A DNA stretch of 64,000 nucleotides from CAZSBB01 sp964605235 (GTDB lineage: Bacteria; Planctomycetota; Phycisphaerae; Phycisphaerales; Phycisphaeraceae): contig CAZSBB010000031.1 of assembly GCA_964605235.1 (NCBI GenBank), positions 1 through 64,000 on the forward strand. The letters run 5' to 3'. The notes beneath the pieces were generated by a model. It ran no database searches. It saw nothing but the letters and a program-made list of their open reading frames with translations, and had not been told where the DNA came from. This document shows, piece after piece, positions 17,689 to 26,546 of the stretch. The number at the start of each line of letters is the position of its first letter. The first letter of the stretch is position 1. Made by a program: the position numbers and the translations under genes.

Positions 17689-18786
17689 CTACTGCAACTG
17701 ACTGCCGAAGCGCTGGCCCACCATTTCATGCAGTTTCTTGAGGTCCTCGGCGCGGTCGCGGCGGCAGATGAGCGTGGCGTGGGGGGTGTGCACGACGATC
17801 AGGTCCTCGCAGCCGATGGTCGCGATCAGGTGCTCACCGTCGTTGGAGGCGATCAGGTTCCGCCGGCTGTCCAGCAGCAGATGGCGGCCCGCGGACAGGG
17901 CGTTGTCGTCATCATCCGTCGGACAGGTCAGCGCGAAGCTTGGCCAGGAACCCACATCCAACCAGCGCAGCGGCATGGGGATCGCCGCCACGCTTACTTC
18001 GCTGTCCTGTGACGCCGGCTCCATCACCGCGTAGTCCACGCTGATTTTGGGCAACGTGGGATACACCTCATGCAGCGTCTGCACCCGCTGGCCCGCCTGA
18101 CGCCACGCGGCGGCGATGCGGAGCAGGCCCGCGTGATTCTGCGGGGCGTAGCGGGCGATGCAGTCGAGCAGGGTGCTGGCGCGCCAGACGAACATGCCGC
18201 TGTTCCACAGATAGCTTTCGGCCCCGGCGGCGAGATAACGCTCAGCGGTATGGAGGTCGGGCTTTTCCTTGAACCGTTGCACGCGGCGGGCGACGGAATT
18301 GAGCGGTTCGCTCAGTTCGAGGTAGCCGTAGGCCGTGGCGGGGTGGGTGGGGGTGATGCCGAAGGTCACCAGGGTGCGCGGTTGCAGTTCCGCCAGTTCA
18401 AACCCTTTGGTCAGAATTGCCTGGAACTGGTCCACTGGCTCGATCAGGTGGTCCGCGGTAAGCACCGCCACCACGGCGTCCGGGTCCTGCTGCGCCAGCA
18501 CCGCGGCGGGATAACCCACGGCGTTGAGCGTGTCCCGGCCCACCGGTTCGGCAAGGTATTGTCCCGGTTCGAGGTGCGGCAGGGCGGTGAGAATGGCTTC
18601 CCGATGCGCCTGCCCGGCACAGATGAAAATCTGCCCGTCCGGGAGCAAGCCCCGCACACGCTCGAGCGCCACCTGCAACAGGCTGCGCCCCTGCAAAAAC
18701 GGAATGAGCTGCTTGGGCTGGGCGGCACAACTCATTGGCCAAAGCCGGGTGCCCGAACCACCTGCCATGATGACGGCGTATCGCAT
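17689..18786 (-). CDS. manC: Mannose-1-phosphate guanylyltransferase
   Basis: A 365-residue nucleotidyltransferase making GDP-mannose from mannose-1-phosphate and GTP. The pyrophosphorylase motif MAGGSGTRLWPMSCAAQPKQ opens the protein; VVAVLTADHLI, VQRFKEKPDLHTAERYLAAG and SYLWNSGMFVW are family motifs. The length fits the short form without a fused phosphomannose isomerase domain. GDP-mannose feeds exopolysaccharide, LPS or glycosylation, consistent with the ugd, kdsB and WecA-like genes elsewhere in the window. The gene is divergent from the LacI-family regulator, sharing a ~195-base promoter region with a palindromic site. Confidence 0.93.
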   Translation of the reverse strand: MRYAVIMAGGSGTRLWPMSCAAQPKQLIPFLQGRSLLQVALERVRGLLPDGQIFICAGQAHREAILTALPHLEPGQYLAEPVGRDTLNAVGYPAAVLAQQDPDAVVAVLTADHLIEPVDQFQAILTKGFELAELQPRTLVTFGITPTHPATAYGYLELSEPLNSVARRVQRFKEKPDLHTAERYLAAGAESYLWNSGMFVWRASTLLDCIARYAPQNHAGLLRIAAAWRQAGQRVQTLHEVYPTLPKISVDYAVMEPASQDSEVSVAAIPMPLRWLDVGSWPSFALTCPTDDDDNALSAGRHLLLDSRRNLIASNDGEHLIATIGCEDLIVVHTPHATLICRRDRAEDLKKLHEMVGQRFGSQLQ

Positions 18787-18878
18787 GGGGCAAATGTAAA
18801 CCCCGGTTCACCGGGCGGCAAGCAAAGGCAACCAACTGACGCCCCGCAAGTGCCAAGCCGCAGCCGAGGCATAATGCA

Positions 18879-18892
18879 GTCAAATATTTGAC
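18879..18892. promoter_or_regulatory. 14-bp perfect palindrome, candidate operator
   Basis: GTCAAATATTTGAC is a perfect palindrome in the divergent manC/lacI-family intergenic region, about 90 bases before the regulator start. It overlaps a TTGACA-like hexamer (18888-18893). It is a candidate binding site for the adjacent regulator; this is unproven. Confidence 0.45.
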
Positions 18893-18972
18893 AAAACATT
18901 GCAGCGGGGGTTCTGGCACGGTACGATTCATCCGGTCGGGGATGGTTCGGGGGCAGGCCGGTGAAATACGGA

Positions 18973-18984
18973 ATATCGCGATAT
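18973..18984. promoter_or_regulatory. 12-bp palindrome overlapping the regulator start codon
   Basis: ATATCGCGATAT is a perfect palindrome whose last bases are the first two of the ATG at 18983. A protein bound here would block translation initiation sites or elongation, so autoregulation is possible. There is no obvious Shine-Dalgarno sequence in this stretch. Confidence 0.35.
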
Positions 18985-20107
18985 GAGCTTCAATCACGCC
19001 AATCCAGCGGATACCCGGCGCGGGTCGGTGCGGCTGCGTGATGTGGCGCGTCGGGTTAAAATTTCGACGGCAACGGCGTCCATGGCGATTGCCGGGCATC
19101 CTCGGGTCAGTTCCACCACGCGTGATCGGGTCTTGCAGGCGTGTGCGGAGCTGGGCTATCGCACGCCGCGCCAGCGCCGGGGGGAGGACTCGGGTTTTGG
19201 CTCCGAAGGGGTGGCGGCCGGGCGGGTGGGGCTGGCTTTGCTGGGGCAGACACTGCTGAACCCGGTGAACACCGAGTGGTTTTCGCATTTGTCGGGGCAG
19301 CTCAAAACGCAACGGCGTCAGCTGGAGGTCTTTCAACTGGCGGGCGAATCGGAAGGCCAGCATGCCGGCCCGCTGGCGCGGGAGATCGCCGAGTTGTCGA
19401 CGGACTGCTGTGGCGTGTTGCTCAGCGGCAGTCGGGTCAGTCGGGCGTTGCTGCGTGAACTGGAACAACTGGAAGTGCGGTTCGTGCTGCTGGGCTGGCC
19501 GCTCAATGATCACGCGCCCCACCGGCCGCACTGCGGCGTGGTGGTGGCGGGGGACGATCAGACGATGGGTCGGCAGGCGACCGCGGCGCTGCTGCATGGG
19601 GGCGCGGGCGCGGCGCGCGGCGCCCTGGGCGAAGTGGGTTTCATTGCCGAAGCGATGCCCGCCGGCTGCAGTCACAGTCGCTGGCTGGAGGGTTATCGCC
19701 TGGCGCACCGCGACGCCGGCGGACGCGTGGACGAAACGCTCATCCATGTCGTGGGCACGGAGCATCGCCAGTTGCCCGCGGCGGTGACGGCGCTGCTTGA
19801 TCGACCCCGTCCGGCGCGGCGCTTCGTGGTGACCGACATCCCGGCGGCGGCGCAGCTGATGCGCCTGCTCGAACAGCGTGGCCTGACGCTGGGCGCTGAC
19901 GACCTGGCGGTGTGGGGCGAAGCCAATCGCGCCCAACGCTACGGCCTGCAGGCCGCCACGCTGCATTACCTCGATCCCCGTGCCTTCATCGATGCGGCGC
20001 TGACGCATGTCCTGGCCCCGGTGGGTCACGGTTTGCCCAGCGGCAGTGTGGTGCTCACGCCCACCCGTTGCGAACGTTTCACGTCCTCGTCATCCCCGCG
20101 CGCTTAG
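18983..20107 (+). CDS. LacI-family transcriptional regulator
   Basis: A 374-residue regulator with an N-terminal helix-turn-helix (about residues 14-62: VRLRDVARRVKISTATASMA ... GHPRVSSTTRDRVLQACAEL). A periplasmic-binding-protein-like effector domain follows (GRVGLALLGQTLLNPVNTEW, LSTDCCGVLLSGSRVS, DLAVWGEANRAQRYG). The HTH lacks the usual VSxxTVSR residues exactly but the spacing is typical. It is followed after 47 bases by a prepilin-like gene, an arrangement frequent in Phycisphaerae and Lentisphaerae, where such pairs often border carbohydrate genes. No glycoside hydrolase is present here. Confidence 0.88.
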   Translation: MSFNHANPADTRRGSVRLRDVARRVKISTATASMAIAGHPRVSSTTRDRVLQACAELGYRTPRQRRGEDSGFGSEGVAAGRVGLALLGQTLLNPVNTEWFSHLSGQLKTQRRQLEVFQLAGESEGQHAGPLAREIAELSTDCCGVLLSGSRVSRALLRELEQLEVRFVLLGWPLNDHAPHRPHCGVVVAGDDQTMGRQATAALLHGGAGAARGALGEVGFIAEAMPAGCSHSRWLEGYRLAHRDAGGRVDETLIHVVGTEHRQLPAAVTALLDRPRPARRFVVTDIPAAAQLMRLLEQRGLTLGADDLAVWGEANRAQRYGLQAATLHYLDPRAFIDAALTHVLAPVGHGLPSGSVVLTPTRCERFTSSSSPRA

Positions 20108-20154
20108 ACGCCACACGCGGCGGCCGGCCCTTCCTCTGCCTCAGGAGATTCGAC

Positions 20155-20970
20155 ATGTTGACCCGTTCCCCACGCAGTCGGCAACCAGCGGCGGCATTCA
20201 CGCTCATCGAACTGCTGGTGGTCATCAGCATCATCAGCCTGCTCATCGCCATCCTGCTGCCGGCTCTGCAAAGCGCCCGGCTGGCGGCGCGCAAGGTGCA
20301 ATGCGCCACCCAGCTGCGCCAACTCGTGCTGGGCCACAAACTGTATGCCGACGATTTCAAAGGCTGGTTCCCCGGCTCTCCCGCGACCAGCCAGGCGGGC
20401 ATCCTCATCGCCGGCAGCAGTGGCTCGCCGGGCACCGACCCGCTGCAGATGGGCTATTGGGGCGGCAACGCCAATCTGCTGATGTGTCCGGACACGAACG
20501 TCAACCCGGTGAGCTGGTACTACCCGCCGCATTGGAACTGGTCGGTGCGCACGCGCTTCGCCACCTACCGCTTCACCGCCTCCAGCTACACCAGCACGCA
20601 AAGCTGGATGTTCTTCGGCCTGCATCCCAGTTCGCTGGGGGCGTGGTCCACCGTGCGCAACGACAACAAGGTGTCCAACTGCATCCCCAATGAGGATTTC
20701 GCCGGGCGGGTCATCACCGACCCGGTCTACAACGCCAACAAGCAGTACATCCACGAGCCGGCGCTGATGCCCATGGCGATGGACGGCCGGCGCAACGGCA
20801 ACACCTTCTATGTGCCTTACAACCAGGCGCAGACCAACAACCACGAAAAGCTCCACGGCGCCAATGTGGCGTTCGTCGACCATCACGTGCAGTGGGGCGA
20901 TCAGGACCGCGACGAACAACGCACCGGCCTGGGCTACGCCGGCGGCGAGTCGGGGTGGATGCGGTGGTGA
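20155..20970 (+). CDS. Prepilin-type N-terminal cleavage/methylation domain protein
   Basis: A 271-residue protein with a type IV pilin-like leader: AAFTLIELLVVISIISLLIA (about residues 17-36), Phe at +1 and Glu at +5, continuing ILLPALQSARLAARKVQCA. The C terminus ends with a segment rich in His/Gly (HGANVAFVDHHVQWGDQDRD) like the HxxGxNxxFxDGHV closing motif of planctomycete pseudopilins. It should be processed by a prepilin peptidase and held at the inner membrane or assembled in a pseudopilus. AGGAG seven bases before the ATG at 20155 fixes the start. Confidence 0.9.
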   Translation: MLTRSPRSRQPAAAFTLIELLVVISIISLLIAILLPALQSARLAARKVQCATQLRQLVLGHKLYADDFKGWFPGSPATSQAGILIAGSSGSPGTDPLQMGYWGGNANLLMCPDTNVNPVSWYYPPHWNWSVRTRFATYRFTASSYTSTQSWMFFGLHPSSLGAWSTVRNDNKVSNCIPNEDFAGRVITDPVYNANKQYIHEPALMPMAMDGRRNGNTFYVPYNQAQTNNHEKLHGANVAFVDHHVQWGDQDRDEQRTGLGYAGGESGWMRW

Positions 20971-21011
20971 AAAGTGCCGGAAGTGTCACCGTCCCGGCGG
21001 TGAGGCGCATC

Positions 21012-21403
21012 TCATCCCCCGGCAAAGCCGGGGGCTAACGGGGCGGCATTGACAGGGGTCGTGCCATTAGCCCCGGGCTCTGCCCGGGGATTCTTCCGAN
21101 NNNNNNNNNNNNNNNNNNNNNNNNNNNNNNNNNNNNNNNNNNNNNNNNNNNNNNNNNNNNNNNNNNNNNNNNNNNNNNNNNNNNNNNNNNNNNNNNNNNC
21201 ATATCCATGATGCGAATCCCCCGGCCGAGCCGGGGGCTAACGGGGCGGCATTGACAGGGGGCGTGCCATTAGCCCCGGGCTCTGCCCGGGGATTCTTCCG
21301 ACATATCCATGATGCGAATCCCCCGGCCGAGCCGGGGGCTAACGGGGCGGCATTGATAGGAGTAGCGCCATTAGCCCCGGGCTCTGCCCGGGGATGCTTC
21401 CGA
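21012..21403. repeat. Tandem array of 102-bp double-hairpin repeats, interrupted by a gap
   Basis: Two complete units (21200-21301 and 21302-21403) and one partial, slightly diverged unit left of the gap are visible. Each unit holds hairpin CCCCCGGC-CGA-GCCGGGGG, spacer CTAACGGGGCGGCATTGA, and hairpin CCCCGGGC-TCT-GCCCGGGG. The array sits between the convergent prepilin-like and pilT genes. The true copy number is unknown because of the N run. Confidence 0.9.
21100..21199. other. Assembly gap (100 N)
   Basis: Exactly 100 N characters, the convention for a scaffold gap of unknown length. It falls inside the 102-bp tandem array, so the assembler probably failed because of the repeat. Bases may be missing or collapsed here. 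Confidence 0.98.
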
Positions 21404-21420
21404 AGTCCCGCATCCCACAT

Positions 21421-22476
21421 TCACGCCGCCAGCACGCGCTCGAGCCGTTCGGGATACACGCATTGCGTCAGTGCGTCTTCGCGGCTGATGATGCCGTTGA
21501 AGTACAGCTCGGCGATGGAGGTGTCGAGCGTGACCATGCCCAGGGCGCGGTTGGTTTCGATCACGTTGGGCAGCTCAAAGGCGCGGTTCTCGCGGACCAG
21601 ATTGCGCACGGCAGGGGTGGTGAGCATGATCTCCACAGCCGGGGCCATGCCCTTTTCATCCATCCGTTTGAACAGCGTCTGGCTGATGACGGCCTGGAGC
21701 GTGTTGGCGAGCATGGTGCGAATCTGGCTCTGCTGGCCGGCGGGGTACATGTCGATGATGCGCTCGACGGTCTGGGCGGCATTGGCGGTGTGCAGGGTGG
21801 AGAGCACCAGGTGGCCCGTCTCCGCGGCGGTGATCGCAGCCGAGGCGGTTTCCAGGTCGCGCATCTCGCCCACGAGGATGATGTCCGGGTCCTGGCGCAG
21901 CACATGGCGCAGGCCCGAGGCGAAGCTGGGAGCGTCTTCGCCGATCTCGCGTTGTTCGATGGTCGCCTTGCGGCTGACCAGGCGGTACTCGATGGGGTCT
22001 TCCAGGGTGATGATGTGCGAAGTCCAGCGTTGATTGATGGCTTCGATCATCGCGGCGAGCGTGGTGCTCTTGCCCGAGCCGGTGACGCCGGTGACGAGGA
22101 TGAGCCCGCGCGGGGTGTAGGTCAGATGCTGCACGATCGGCGGCAGGTGGAGCTGATCGAACGTCGGCACCACGGTCTTGACCACGCGCAGCGCCATGGC
22201 GACGCTGTTGCGCTGCAGGTGGGCGTTGACGCGGTACCGGCCGATGCCGGGCATTTCAAAGGAGAAGTCCACGTCCTTGCGCTGCTGGAAGATTTCGATG
22301 TGGTGCGGCTGGGTCATCTGCCGCAGCAGTTGGTCGCACTCGTCGGGGGTCAGCCGGGGCAGGTCGGTGTTGGTCATCACCGTGTTGATGCGCAGGATGG
22401 GCGGGTGATGGGCGATCAGATGAATATCCGACGCCGCCAGGTCCTGAGCGGTTTTCAGAATGGGGGCAAGATCCAT
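21421..22476 (-). CDS. pilT: Type IV pilus retraction ATPase PilT
   Basis: A 351-residue secretion ATPase (PilT about 345). Motifs seen: SDIHLIAHHPPILRINTVM (N-terminal PAS-like part), VTGVTGSGKSTTLAAMIEAI (Walker A), HIITLEDPIEYR (Asp box), DIILVGEMRDLETASAAITA (Walker B), TGHLVLSTLHTANAAQTVER (His box). The C terminus carries AIAxLI-like TSIAELYFNGIISREDAL. It would drive pilus depolymerisation and twitching at the inner membrane. I chose the ATG at 22476 (GGAG upstream) over a 25-residue extension. PilU is a possible alternative but the length fits PilT. Confidence 0.93.
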   Translation of the reverse strand: MDLAPILKTAQDLAASDIHLIAHHPPILRINTVMTNTDLPRLTPDECDQLLRQMTQPHHIEIFQQRKDVDFSFEMPGIGRYRVNAHLQRNSVAMALRVVKTVVPTFDQLHLPPIVQHLTYTPRGLILVTGVTGSGKSTTLAAMIEAINQRWTSHIITLEDPIEYRLVSRKATIEQREIGEDAPSFASGLRHVLRQDPDIILVGEMRDLETASAAITAAETGHLVLSTLHTANAAQTVERIIDMYPAGQQSQIRTMLANTLQAVISQTLFKRMDEKGMAPAVEIMLTTPAVRNLVRENRAFELPNVIETNRALGMVTLDTSIAELYFNGIISREDALTQCVYPERLERVLAA

Positions 22477-22885
22477 GCGCGGCTGCTCCGGGGGTGAAGG
22501 AGGCGAATTTCCTCCTGAAATCCGCAGGCGCTGGTCGGACGCGCCCATCATTGCATCGGCGTGGCGAAGGGACGAGCGTACTGAGCCGCTGAACCAATCC
22601 AGCGAATCGGGCGCTGGGGCTTTGCCTAATCGTCACAAACCGCCGGTTCCAGGGGCTGAATGCCGGCGCAGCAGTGCAAGTCTGCAAAATCGGCAAAGTC
22701 GCGGTCGGCTCGACCGAAGAAATGAAGCGCGAACCGGCATCGGGGGGGATGTTTCGTAAGGTTCAGGGGATTGAGGAAAAAATGGCAAAAGGGGTGGATG
22801 TTCCGCCCGCCCGGCCGATAATGCAGTTACCGCCCAGTCGTTCACGCGGGCTGCCCTGCAACGTTCGCCCCCCCAGGAGCCACAC
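22477..22885. other. Divergent intergenic region, pilT / subtilase
   Basis: About 410 bases without a convincing gene. It contains AATCGGCAAAGTCGCGG at 22688-22704, nearly the same as AATCGGCAAGGTCGCGG in the leader of the GspE-N gene (about 16360-16376), and the short palindrome GGTCGGCTCGACC just after it. An AGGAG at 22875-22879 precedes the GTG start of the subtilase. Confidence 0.4.
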
Positions 22886-25800
22886 GTGAAGCCAGCCTCC
22901 CGTCGCCGCCGCCTGCGTGCTCGCCGTTTCCGTTCCCAACGCCAGCACCGGTGGTCCAGCATTACCAGTCGGCATGATCTGCAACCGCTGGAGCCGCGCG
23001 TCCTGCTGAGCGTGGCGCAGCCGACGGTCGACGCCGGCGCCCAGGACGCGGTGCTGCTGACCACGCCGCTGTCGGACCTCGCGCCGGCGGTGTCGAGCCT
23101 CTGGTTTGCCGACCTCGCGCCGCAGGTGCGCGCCAATCCCAATGTCGCCGCCGCCAGCACCACCATCGACTGGGCCGGCCAGCAGGTCGAAGCCGTCAGC
23201 GATCAGTGGATCATTCAGCTCAATCAGGCTGGCATCAATGCCGTGCAGTCCGTCGGACAAGTCAGCGATCTGCTGAGCCTGGACCTGTACGGCGCCCAGA
23301 TCCTCCGCGGCCTGGGGCTCGAAGGCATGCTGCTGATCCAGACCGACAGCGGCGCCGACGTCGCCCGCTTCACCGCCGGGCTGCAGGACTCCGGCTATCT
23401 CGAGTTTCTCCAGCCCAACCAGTTGCATCACCATGCCGCGACCCCCAACGACCCCAGCTACGGCTCGCTGTATGGCCTGAACAACACCGGCGCCACCGGC
23501 GTCGCCGATGCCGACATCGACGCCCCCGAAGCCTGGGAATACACCACCGGCTCGTCCAACGTCGTCGTCGCGGTCATTGACACCGGCATCGACTACACCC
23601 ATCCCGATCTGGTCGGCAACATCTGGACCAACCCCGGCGAAATCGCGGGCAATGGCATCGACGACGACGGCAACGGCTTCGTCGACGACCTCCATGGTTA
23701 CGACTTCGCCTACAACGACAGCAACCCCATGGATGGCGATGGCCACGGCACCCATGTCGCCGGCACCATCGGCGCGGTGGGGAACAATGGCGTCGGCGTG
23801 GTCGGCGTGAACTGGGACGTCACCATCATGGCGCTCAAGTTCCTCACCGACGACGGCTACGGCTCCGATGCCGACGCCGTCCGCGCCATCAACTACGCCA
23901 CCATGATGCGCACGCAGTACAACGTCAACATCCGCGCCACCAACAACAGTTGGGGCGGCGGGGGCTACAACCAGGCGCTGTACAACGCCATCGCCGCCAG
24001 CGGCCGCGCGGACATCCTCTTCATCGCCGCCGCCGGGAACGACGGCGCCAACAACGATCAAACCCCCGACTATCCTGCCGGCTTCAATCTCGACAACATC
24101 ATCTCCGTTGCCGCCACCACCATCCGCGATCGCGTGGCGACCTACAGCAACTATGGCGCGACCACCGTCGATCTGGGCGCTCCCGGCAGCAACATCCTCA
24201 GCACCGTGCCCGGCAACGGCTACGCCAGTTACAGCGGCACCTCCATGGCGACTCCGCACGTCACCGGCGTCGTCGCGCTGGCGGCGGCTTATCGCCCGGA
24301 TGCCACCGCTGCCGAGATTCGTGACGCGATCTACGCTGGCGTGGATCAGCTCAGCGCCTTGCAGGGCCGCACCGTCACAGGTGGACGTCTCAACGCCGCC
24401 GGCACGCTGGCACAACTCGGCGCGACACCGACGCCTGATCCTGACCCGACGCCTGACCCCGATCCCACGCCCGATCCCGATCCGACACCTGATCCTGATC
24501 CCACACCTGACCCCGATCCCACGCCCGACCCCGATCCCACGCCCGATCCCGATCCCACGCCCGATCCCGACCCGACGCCCGATCCTGATCCGACACCTGA
24601 TCCCGATCCGACGCCTGACCCCGACCCGACGCCCGATCCCGATCCCACACCCGATCCTGACCCCACGCCGCCACCGACCGGGCCGGATGCTTACGAAGAC
24701 AACGACTCACCCTGGGCTGTGGACGACATGGACCCCGGCGCGCCCGGAAGTGCCAACCTCGGCCTGATCTCCGGCTCATTGGTCATCAACGATCTCAACA
24801 CCCTCGATGACCACATGGACTGGTTCCGCTTTGAGCTGGGCGCCCGCGGCGGCAACAACGATGCCGCGCGCATCGACTTCGAGCATGATCTGGGCGACCT
24901 CGATCTCTACCTCTACAACGCCAACGGCCAAAGCATCGGCTCCAGCTATGGCGTGGACGACGCCGAGCGCATCAGCCTTCGCGGCCTGGATGCCGGCGTG
25001 TACTACGTCGAAATCTGGGGCTACCGCCGCGCCGCCAATCCCAACTACTCGCTCACCATCACCGCGCCGACCGTCGCCGCACCTGATCCCGATCCCACGC
25101 CAGACCCGGACCCGACGCCCGCGCCCACGCCGGTGGTCGATCTGTCCGCCAGCATCGTCAGCAGCACCCTCACCGGCGAAGTGCTGTTGGGCGCTTCCGG
25201 CAGCGTGACCGTGCGCATCACCAACGCCGGCAACACCGCGGTGAACCAACTGCTGGATGTGGTGCTGTACGCTTCACCGTCTGGCGCGCTCGACGACCAG
25301 GCGGTTCGCGTCGGGGCGTTGTCCAGTCAATTGGTGAACCTTGCCGCCGGTGAAACGCTGGATGTGCAGGTGGACGTTGAGGTCACCAGCGATTTACTGC
25401 CGCGCTCTTACACGCTGTTGGCGCGCGTGGATGACAGTCAGCAATTGGCGGAAGACGACGAAGCCAACAACCTCGCGGCCGCCCCGGACAGCATGGACGT
25501 CGTCTGGCGCTTTGGCCCGGATCGCAGCCTGCCCAATCGGCTGGTCGTCACTGCCCCTGACAACTCGACCCACACTTTCCAACTTGCCGGCGCCGGCGTG
25601 GGCGAGCTGCGCTACGACGACGCCACCGGCCTGTTCGATCTCCTGCTGAGCGACACCACCAATCGCTCCAGCTTCACCCTCCGCAGCACCCGCGGCGAAC
25701 TCACGCTCAACCAGGTCAGCATCGCTGGCGACCTGCGCCAATTCACCGCCCGCAATCTGGATGTGGTGGGGGATTTCACTGCTGCGGGCCTGGTCGGGCG

Positions 25801-26290
25801 CGTGCAGATGGATGACCTCCTGGGCGCGACGATGAGCCTGGGCGGCGCCAGCACCGACCGCACCACCTTGCAATTCGATCGCGTGGTGGACGCCCTGATC
25901 GACTCCACCGCCGGCATCCATGCCTTCACCGCCAGCGAGTTTCGCAACACCGATGACGCCGCCGACCGCCTCACCGCGCCCTGGCTCAACAGCCTGCGCA
26001 CCCGCGCCAGCAGCGAAGGCAGCGGCGACTGGCAGGCGCATCTGACCCTCACCGGCGAAAACGCGCGGCGGAACACGCTGGGCGCCGCCATCATCGGCGG
26101 CACGCTCGGCTCGGGCGATCCGACTTCGCCGATCGTCTGGCGCATCAACGGCGGCATCGGCCGCATCAGCGCCGGCGATCAGGTCGGCTGGCAACTGGAA
26201 GTCTCCGAATCCGTCGCCGACCGCCTCCGTCGCCTGCTGCAACGCTGGCGGCTGGGCGAGGTGGAATTGAAGGTGGTGGACTTCGGATAA
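22886..26290 (+). CDS. Secreted subtilisin-like (S8) protease with LEPR motif, PPC and CARDB domains
   Basis: An 1134-residue exported protease. The basic N terminus leads to DLQPLEPRVLLS (about 31-42), the LEPR-type motif found on planctomycete surface proteins. The S8 domain (about 205-510) has the full triad: Asp232 in VAVIDTGIDYTHPDL, His287 in GHGTHVAG, Ser453 in SGTSMATPHVTG, with oxyanion Asn353 in NNSWGG. Residues about 512-595 are a TPDPDP-type linker of about 14 repeats, followed by a PPC domain (about 600-730) and a shorter TPDPDP linker. A CARDB domain (about 750-865, LSASIVSSTLTGEVLLGASG) precedes a beta-rich C-terminal region of unknown type. The GTG at 22886 is preceded by AGGAG seven bases upstream. 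It probably degrades extracellular protein at the cell surface. Confidence 0.93.
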   Translation: MKPASRRRRLRARRFRSQRQHRWSSITSRHDLQPLEPRVLLSVAQPTVDAGAQDAVLLTTPLSDLAPAVSSLWFADLAPQVRANPNVAAASTTIDWAGQQVEAVSDQWIIQLNQAGINAVQSVGQVSDLLSLDLYGAQILRGLGLEGMLLIQTDSGADVARFTAGLQDSGYLEFLQPNQLHHHAATPNDPSYGSLYGLNNTGATGVADADIDAPEAWEYTTGSSNVVVAVIDTGIDYTHPDLVGNIWTNPGEIAGNGIDDDGNGFVDDLHGYDFAYNDSNPMDGDGHGTHVAGTIGAVGNNGVGVVGVNWDVTIMALKFLTDDGYGSDADAVRAINYATMMRTQYNVNIRATNNSWGGGGYNQALYNAIAASGRADILFIAAAGNDGANNDQTPDYPAGFNLDNIISVAATTIRDRVATYSNYGATTVDLGAPGSNILSTVPGNGYASYSGTSMATPHVTGVVALAAAYRPDATAAEIRDAIYAGVDQLSALQGRTVTGGRLNAAGTLAQLGATPTPDPDPTPDPDPTPDPDPTPDPDPTPDPDPTPDPDPTPDPDPTPDPDPTPDPDPTPDPDPTPDPDPTPDPDPTPDPDPTPPPTGPDAYEDNDSPWAVDDMDPGAPGSANLGLISGSLVINDLNTLDDHMDWFRFELGARGGNNDAARIDFEHDLGDLDLYLYNANGQSIGSSYGVDDAERISLRGLDAGVYYVEIWGYRRAANPNYSLTITAPTVAAPDPDPTPDPDPTPAPTPVVDLSASIVSSTLTGEVLLGASGSVTVRITNAGNTAVNQLLDVVLYASPSGALDDQAVRVGALSSQLVNLAAGETLDVQVDVEVTSDLLPRSYTLLARVDDSQQLAEDDEANNLAAAPDSMDVVWRFGPDRSLPNRLVVTAPDNSTHTFQLAGAGVGELRYDDATGLFDLLLSDTTNRSSFTLRSTRGELTLNQVSIAGDLRQFTARNLDVVGDFTAAGLVGRVQMDDLLGATMSLGGASTDRTTLQFDRVVDALIDSTAGIHAFTASEFRNTDDAADRLTAPWLNSLRTRASSEGSGDWQAHLTLTGENARRNTLGAAIIGGTLGSGDPTSPIVWRINGGIGRISAGDQVGWQLEVSESVADRLRRLLQRWRLGEVELKVVDFG

Positions 26291-26301
26291 ACCGGAAGCA
26301 T

Positions 26302-26364
26302 CCCCCAGCCGAGCCGAGGGGTGACGGACCCCAGCACCCGTTAGCCCCGGGCTTGGCTCGGGGA
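26302..26364. repeat. Diverged double-hairpin repeat related to the 102-bp array
   Basis: CCCCCAGCCGAGCCGAGGGG and TTAGCCCCGGGCTTGGCTCGGGG follow the subtilase stop. They match the two hairpins of the 21012-21403 units with several substitutions and a shorter spacer, so this looks like an older single copy. It may also terminate transcription. Confidence 0.65.
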
Positions 26365-26546
26365 CTCACCACCACGGCGCGTGGGAATCACCCCGTTCCC
26401 GTGCGCTCGGGGATTGAATTCTCCATATCATTCTGCGCATGGTTCTGGTCGTATGGCGCTTCAGTTGCCCGGCGATTGGGCCGAATAACTGAGGGTTAGC
26501 CTGCGGCGCGTTGGCTGCGCCCAGTTTGCTCGCAAGGGAATTCCGC

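Noticed and set aside
21012..21403. CRISPR array
   Set aside because: The repeats are 102 bp, directly adjacent and palindromic, with no unique spacers and no cas genes.
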